Positions 59,424-64,000 of a stretch of DNA of 64,000 bases are shown one piece after another. The notes beneath the pieces are model-generated. The model worked only from the letters and a program-made list of their open reading frames with translations. It had not been told where the DNA came from and did not search any database. The position numbers and the translations under genes were made by a program. Positions within the stretch are counted from its first letter, which is position 1. The number at the start of each line of letters is the position of its first letter. Source of the DNA: Bacillus sp. RO2 (lineage in GTDB: Bacteria > Bacillota > Bacilli > Bacillales > Bacillaceae_I). The stretch is from assembly GCF_012911845.1 (NCBI RefSeq), contig NZ_JAAXCU010000041.1:1-64000 (forward strand), given 5' to 3'.

Positions 59424-60992
59424 TTAATTATTCCCCACCAATTCTGTTTTCACCTTACGCTCACCAGCAACCGCAAGCTCACCCATCGGCCCAGGCTCTA
59501 CTTCTGCTTCTGGATCTCCCGCCTGTGTCGCCCGCTTAATAAAGAATGACAACACGAGCGCAACCACCGCAATAAATGTTGACACGAAAAAGGCGAAATT
59601 GATTCCTTCTAACATCCCTTGCATCATCACTTGTTGCTGCATACCCGCAATTGCCTCATCAGACGGGTTCGCACCCAAAGCAGCCATTGCATCTCCTGAC
59701 AGCTCACGACCAACACTTTCCGCCCTCGTTGACATCAACGTCACCAACAGCGCCGTTCCAATCGCCCCTGACACCTGCTGTAACGTATTGTTCATGGCGG
59801 TACCATGCGGATAAAATCGTGTTGGCAACTGGTTCAAACCGTTCGTGGAAACCGGCATAAACACCATCGACATACCAAACATCCGCACGGTATATAAAAT
59901 CAATAGTTGCGTGTAAGTCGTTTCAAAGGTCAACTGACTGAAGAAATACGTCGTCCCCACGGTAATAGACAAACCGGTAATGGCAAGCGCACGGCCACCG
60001 TACTTATCAAACAACTTCCCAGTAACCGGCGACATTAATGCCATCACAATCGCACCCGGAAGCATCAATAAACCGGCATCCAATGGTGAAATTCCGCGGA
60101 TCGTCTGCACATAAATAGGCAACAATATCATCCCCGAGAACATCGCCATCGTAATAACCATTGAAATAGCTGATGATAAAGCAAACATCGGGTATCGGTA
60201 GATTCGGAAGTTCAACATAGGTTTTTCTTTTCGAAGCTGACGTAAAATGAACCAAACTAACGATAATGTACCGATTGCAATGGTTCCGTATACAAGCGGA
60301 CTATCCCATCCCTTGGAACCAGCAGAACTAAATCCATACAATAAACCACCAAAACCTATACTCGATAAGACAACAGAAAGTTGATCCAGGCGAATTTCTT
60401 GCTTTTCTTTTCTATCCTTTAAAAGAAAAACACCTAATAGCAAAACAGCAATCGCAATTGGTGACACAAAGTGGAATAGCATTCTCCAATCGTAATGTTC
60501 AATTAACCAACCGGAAAGCGTCGGCCCAATTGCAGGCGCCCCCATCATAATTAGTCCGAACATACCCATTGCGGTTCCACGCTTTTCGATTGGGAAGCTG
60601 ACAAGCATCACATTCATTAATAATGGCATTAATATGGCCGACCCGGAAGCCTGCATCATTCTGCCTGCTAAAAGAACGCCAAAAACCGGTGCAAAACCGG
60701 CCATTACTGTCCCAACGGCAAAGAGACCCATTGCGACAATAAATAAATTCCGTACAGAATACTTTTGAATTAAAAAAGCTGTGGTAGGGATCAATACCCC
60801 ATTCACCAGCATGAAGCCAGTTGTCAGCCATTGAACCGTTGAAGGTCCCACTTGAAGCTCTGCCATAATGGATGGCAGGGCAATATTTAATAAAGTATTA
60901 TTTAAAAAAGCAATAAACGCGCCGATCATTAAAATGGCCAAAATACCATATGGTGGACGATTTATCGTTGTGTTTGATTCTGCTTGCTGCAT
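59424..60992 (-). CDS. DHA2-family MFS drug efflux transporter
   Basis: The 522-aa transporter has fourteen hydrophobic segments, as in EmrB/LmrB proteins. LNIALPSIMAELQVGPSTVQWLTTGFML is the typical TM1 region, followed by GRMMQASGSAILMPLL and GPTLSGWLIEHYDWRMLF. It exports lipophilic drugs in exchange for H+. The TetR gene is divergent, and three operator-like sites lie in the 180-bp intergenic region, pointing to TetR repression. The acidic C-terminal tail is about 40 aa. Confidence 0.89.
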   Translation of the reverse strand: MQQAESNTTINRPPYGILAILMIGAFIAFLNNTLLNIALPSIMAELQVGPSTVQWLTTGFMLVNGVLIPTTAFLIQKYSVRNLFIVAMGLFAVGTVMAGFAPVFGVLLAGRMMQASGSAILMPLLMNVMLVSFPIEKRGTAMGMFGLIMMGAPAIGPTLSGWLIEHYDWRMLFHFVSPIAIAVLLLGVFLLKDRKEKQEIRLDQLSVVLSSIGFGGLLYGFSSAGSKGWDSPLVYGTIAIGTLSLVWFILRQLRKEKPMLNFRIYRYPMFALSSAISMVITMAMFSGMILLPIYVQTIRGISPLDAGLLMLPGAIVMALMSPVTGKLFDKYGGRALAITGLSITVGTTYFFSQLTFETTYTQLLILYTVRMFGMSMVFMPVSTNGLNQLPTRFYPHGTAMNNTLQQVSGAIGTALLVTLMSTRAESVGRELSGDAMAALGANPSDEAIAGMQQQVMMQGMLEGINFAFFVSTFIAVVALVLSFFIKRATQAGDPEAEVEPGPMGELAVAGERKVKTELVGNN

Positions 60993-61009
60993 TCTTTCTC
61001 CTCCATTTA

Positions 61010-61153
61010 TACTAACAGTACATTTTTATACTACCATTACATCTACTCCAATTTTATACCATCGGTTCAAATTTATCAATCTTGAAAACTTTGTTAATTT
61101 GCTATTTGTATAAAGGTTTTATTTCGTGTACTATTATTTTTGTACCATCAGTC
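61010..61153. promoter_or_regulatory. Three AC(C/T)-N3-(A/G)GT sites between the MFS and TetR genes
   Basis: TACTAACAGTA (61010-61020), TACCATCGGTT (61057-61067) and TACCATCAGTC (61143-61153) share TACYANCRGT, with a 3-base centre between half-sites. They flank the start regions of both divergent genes, as expected for TetR operators. Confidence 0.55.
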
Positions 61154-61173
61154 TACTTTAATTAGGTGATAAA

Positions 61174-62088
61174 ATGAAGGATCGCAAACTACATGTTCTC
61201 ACATGTGCTCATAAACTTTTTATTGAAAAAGGATTTCAAGCGACTTCCATCCAGGACATTCTGGATGAGAGCGGCATTGCCAAAGGAACCTTATATAATT
61301 ATTTTTCATCCAAAAACGAACTGTTAATTGCACTGTTCAAAACGTTATATAAAAAAATGGAAAAAGAACGGAACGACCTCTTGATTGGACAGGACCCGGC
61401 GGACATTCATATTTTCATAAAGCAGTTTGAACTTCAAATGGAGACAAATCGGGCAAACAAATTGATCTCCCTATTTGAGGAAGTCATCTTCATTAATGAT
61501 TCGGAGTTAAAGGATTTCATCCACAAAACTCAGCTAAGGATGCTAAGATGGGTGCACCACCGTTTCTTGGAGATATTCGGAGCAGAGAAACAAGAATACC
61601 TCTGGGATTGTGCCATTATGTATCTTGGAATACTGAATCATGGCATCAGATACTACACGATGACCCATGATAAGAAACTGGACATCCATAGAGTTGTGCA
61701 ATATAGTGTCAATCGCTTGGTGAAGATAGTGGAGGATGTAGCGGAGTCAGGTGAAGTGTTGGTGGATGCAGAGTCGATGGCACGCTGGGTGCCGAATGAA
61801 GGGGATAAGGAGTTACCACTTCCACATGCTATAGCACATAAGGTAACTGAATTGAAAAAAAGTCTTTCCGGTGGGCCTGATTACGGGCGTAAGGCAGAGC
61901 TTTTGGACTTTATTCAAGAGGAGTTAACCGGGAAAAATCGCACCGCTCCTAGACGTTTCCTTGTGGAGAGTGCAATGGAGAGCCTATGCAAAGACGAGAC
62001 CTTTGCATCTAACGCTGGACAGGAATGGTTGAAGTTTCAAGAGCTAGTGGAAAGGTCCATTAGATCGGATGAAGATGACTGTTCGTAG
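61174..62088 (+). CDS. TetR-family repressor of the DHA2 pump
   Basis: The 304-aa regulator has the TetR HTH (TSIQDILDESGIAKGTLYNYFSSKNELL, about 22-50) and a long C-terminal ligand domain of about 250 aa; the family is usually near 190 aa. The extra C-terminal part (about 200-304) lacks a recognised domain. It probably represses the divergent pump until a drug binds. TAGGTGAT precedes the ATG. It converges on the RsbR gene. Confidence 0.85.
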   Translation: MKDRKLHVLTCAHKLFIEKGFQATSIQDILDESGIAKGTLYNYFSSKNELLIALFKTLYKKMEKERNDLLIGQDPADIHIFIKQFELQMETNRANKLISLFEEVIFINDSELKDFIHKTQLRMLRWVHHRFLEIFGAEKQEYLWDCAIMYLGILNHGIRYYTMTHDKKLDIHRVVQYSVNRLVKIVEDVAESGEVLVDAESMARWVPNEGDKELPLPHAIAHKVTELKKSLSGGPDYGRKAELLDFIQEELTGKNRTAPRRFLVESAMESLCKDETFASNAGQEWLKFQELVERSIRSDEDDCS

Positions 62089-62127
62089 AGCAGGATACCC
62101 TCATAATTGTAAGAATCAAGAATATAG

Positions 62128-62180
62128 AAAAGACAAGTGGAAGTCCGGTTTATCCATCCGAACTCACACTTGTCTTCTTT
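62128..62180. terminator. Shared hairpin between tetR and the RsbR gene
   Basis: AAGACAAGTG and CACTTGTCTT make a 10-bp outer stem, with AGTCCGG/CCGAACT pairing inside. Only short T-runs flank it on either strand (CTTCTTT, CTTTTC). Confidence 0.6.
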
Positions 62181-62208
62181 AAATTCTTCTAGCATAATCC
62201 TAATTCTT

Positions 62209-63051
62209 CTATACTTCCTGCGCAACAACATACTTCCTCAGGGTCTGTTGCAGCGTCCCATGCGTTTCTGCATATTGATGGAAGGTCACTCCCATGCTGA
62301 CCATCTTCCTAACAAGTTCTGCACGCAAGCCAGTGATTACTGCTTTGCATCCCATCATCGAGATCCCAGTCAAGATATCCTCAAATACTGCAATGACATC
62401 CTGATCCATAGTGGTGACGCCAGAGAGGTCTAATACAAGTGTCTGCAACTTCAAGTTGGAAATCTCCATTAGCGCCTTCTCTTCAATGATGCGAATTCGA
62501 TAGTCATCCACATTTCCAATCAATGGCAACACGGCAACCGTTGCACTTACAGGAATAATCGGAACAGATAAATGCTCTACCAATTTCCTTTGCGAACTGA
62601 TCAGCTCATCCTTGTAATGAGAATAGCTCAAGAAGAAACTATTTAGAAAATAGTCGATATTATTATTGATTTTCTTTTCTATTTCAAAGAAGTCTTCTTG
62701 CGTGAGATATTCTCCTCTTTCATCAATAAATCTATTTATAAATTTCCATAGAGTTCTCCTGATTGCCTGAACCCATTCTAGCTTAAATGATAAAGTAAGA
62801 GAGTGAGAATGCTTCGCCCATGCAATCCCTTCTTGTTCAGCGAAGTCAATAACTTCCGTCTCTTTTTGCTCCACCACTCGTTGAATCAAGGTTTGCGCAT
62901 TTTTAAGAAGATCGATATTTCCCTTTTGCAAAATATCATTAATTTTCGATGCGACATTCACAGCCTCTGATAGCAAAGTAGCCTCGAACTCATCCTTATG
63001 GTCCTTTAGAAAACTGGTAACTTCTCCATTGCTGACAAATTTCACAGTCAT
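62209..63051 (-). CDS. RsbR-type stressosome protein (STAS) with altered phosphorylation sites
   Basis: The 280-aa protein has an N-terminal non-heme globin-like helical domain (about 1-150) and a C-terminal STAS domain (about 165-275). RsbR co-antagonists form the stressosome controlling sigma-B. In RsbRA the two Thr phosphorylated by RsbT lie in GDIDT and VVDT. Here they are GNVDD (Asp183) and TMDQ (Gln217), so neither site can be phosphorylated, and the first looks phosphomimetic. It is closest in length to RsbRD (YqhA) of B. subtilis. It is monocistronic. Confidence 0.83.
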   Translation of the reverse strand: MTVKFVSNGEVTSFLKDHKDEFEATLLSEAVNVASKINDILQKGNIDLLKNAQTLIQRVVEQKETEVIDFAEQEGIAWAKHSHSLTLSFKLEWVQAIRRTLWKFINRFIDERGEYLTQEDFFEIEKKINNNIDYFLNSFFLSYSHYKDELISSQRKLVEHLSVPIIPVSATVAVLPLIGNVDDYRIRIIEEKALMEISNLKLQTLVLDLSGVTTMDQDVIAVFEDILTGISMMGCKAVITGLRAELVRKMVSMGVTFHQYAETHGTLQQTLRKYVVAQEV

Positions 63052-63167
63052 TTAATGATCTCCTTTATAGATATTTATTACTTCCTATTTCTATAAAGAA
63101 AAACGTAATCCTCTTTTATTCGACAAAAAAATAAGGGAGTACGGCAACTTCCCGCCTCCCTTAAACA

Positions 63168-64000
63168 TCACCGTTTTGCTTTTCTCACACCTTGATAAAT
63201 TTCCGATATAGAAGTAAGAAAGAACACCAACACCGCAACCCAGAAAATAAGATCTAGCTGGTACGTAAGGCCAAACAGCTCTTCAAAATAGTTGAAAAAC
63301 GCTGGATTAAACACAGCAAGGTTGTGGAACACGATAATAAATACAGCAAGCGATACAGCATGAACAATAGCATTTGCCAAAACAAGCTTTATGGTCCATT
63401 GCCCAAGCCTCCATTTATACGCCACCTGTCCAACCTCCAAAATCATTACTAGTATCACCAGGGGCCAGAAGGAAATCAATTGGGTTTGATTGAAAAGGGG
63501 CGTCACAAGTGTCAATCCCTCTTCCCCTTTTTCATAGATTCCAAGCAACTTATTGGCATTAAAATAACCAGCTACCCAAATAACCGTCCAGATTAAACTG
63601 CCCAACAATTCTACTTTTGAAATGGCTTTTCTTTTTGGAACATATGTGACATCTTTTAAATCCTCAGGGGCCCATTCCTTCCACTTCGATGTAATTGGAT
63701 TAGTGTTATCGGAATTATCCAGTCTTTCCACCAATGCAAACGTAATCGTTATCCAGAAAAATGTCTGAACTCCGGCACTAAGACTGTTCCATATCCCGTC
63801 AGCAATCATGCCAAGAATAACCGGGAAGATTTCCCCCTCACCACTATAAGAAAAAATGCCCACGAAGGTCACCACGCAAAAAGAGATGATCATTGCGAGT
63901 GGAATAATGAGCTTCAACAGACTTACATACACATCAAAATACCGCGGACCTATCAAATGCATCGGTTTATCCAAATAACCGCTGGCTAGCTTTGCTGGAT
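63168..64000 (-). CDS. HAAS-type membrane protein, start outside the window
   Basis: The visible part has 268 aa from a TTG at 63974, but the reading frame stays open to the window edge (upstream residues PAKLASGYLD). That prefix is the end of the HAAS signalling domain found before such multi-pass membrane domains (RPMHLIGPRYFDVYVSLLKL-like), so the true start lies beyond 64000 by about 60 residues. About six hydrophobic segments follow. These genes usually neighbour a PadR regulator, which cannot be seen. Function unknown. Confidence 0.8.
   Translation of the reverse strand, partial: PAKLASGYLDKPMHLIGPRYFDVYVSLLKLIIPLAMIISFCVVTFVGIFSYSGEGEIFPVILGMIADGIWNSLSAGVQTFFWITITFALVERLDNSDNTNPITSKWKEWAPEDLKDVTYVPKRKAISKVELLGSLIWTVIWVAGYFNANKLLGIYEKGEEGLTLVTPLFNQTQLISFWPLVILVMILEVGQVAYKWRLGQWTIKLVLANAIVHAVSLAVFIIVFHNLAVFNPAFFNYFEELFGLTYQLDLIFWVAVLVFFLTSISEIYQGVRKAKR

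Overview
The window looks like an ordinary chromosomal stretch of an endospore-forming Bacillaceae (Bacillus/Sutcliffiella-like, low GC). This rests on recognisable Bacillus-type genes (cshC, yfiBC, ywbE, pssA, a zinc-independent rpsN behind a Zur box, odhAB, mtlA-mtlR-mtlF-mtlD, natAB/natRK, an RsbR paralogue, a KinB-like kinase), strong AGGAGG-type ribosome binding sites and many hairpin-plus-U terminators. No rRNA, tRNA, prophage, transposase or CRISPR array was seen. Species assignment is inference.

Layout: 0-8 kb has an RNA helicase, a Rieske/FAD oxidoreductase, a sensor kinase, an EAL phosphodiesterase and a Na+/alanine symporter. 8-24.7 kb has a heterodimeric ABC exporter (yfiBC), an amidase-dipeptidase operon, a PLP enzyme, an HpaB-type hydroxylase, a membrane-anchored GDPD, ywbE, an efflux MFS with a structured leader, an aldehyde dehydrogenase, and a kinase paired with a 76-aa HTH protein. 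24.9-41.7 kb has a CstA transporter, a MerR-acyl-CoA dehydrogenase pair, pssA, rpsN, a SET protein, a Gfo/Idh oxidoreductase, a DUF4352 lipoprotein, odhAB, a BCCT transporter, a GntR-hydroxylase operon and a six-repeat PLL-type lectin. 42.1-51.5 kb has the mannitol PTS cluster and the Nat Na+ ABC exporter with its divergent two-component system. 51.7-56.6 kb is a three-gene McrBC-like module (coiled-coil/DUF2325-like protein, McrB-like AAA+, DUF2357-PD-(D/E)XK nuclease). The right end has a short UvrC-like GIY-YIG protein, a methyltransferase, an ABM monooxygenase, a DHA2 efflux pump with a TetR regulator, an RsbR paralogue, and a HAAS-type membrane protein cut by the window edge.

The most unusual non-gene signal is a set of intergenic direct-repeat arrays at six places. 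Short cores (TGTCCGAA/TGACCRAA, TATCCATTGTA, AGTTCGTGCC, ATTAGCC/ATTGTCC) recur every 20-21 bp, or 32 bp (three helical turns), while the bases between them vary. The arrays differ in core sequence but share this helical phasing and a CC-R centre, so they behave like one architectural class of element. Two other intergenic repeat families occur: a MITE-like GC-rich element (three sites) and GGGTCAGACCCC palindromes (three sites, one as a 43-bp tandem repeat).

The best candidates for undescribed biology are the phased arrays, the coiled-coil/DUF2325-like partner of the McrBC-like module, and the Tyr/Pro-rich lectin whose ribosome binding site is locked in a terminator-like hairpin.
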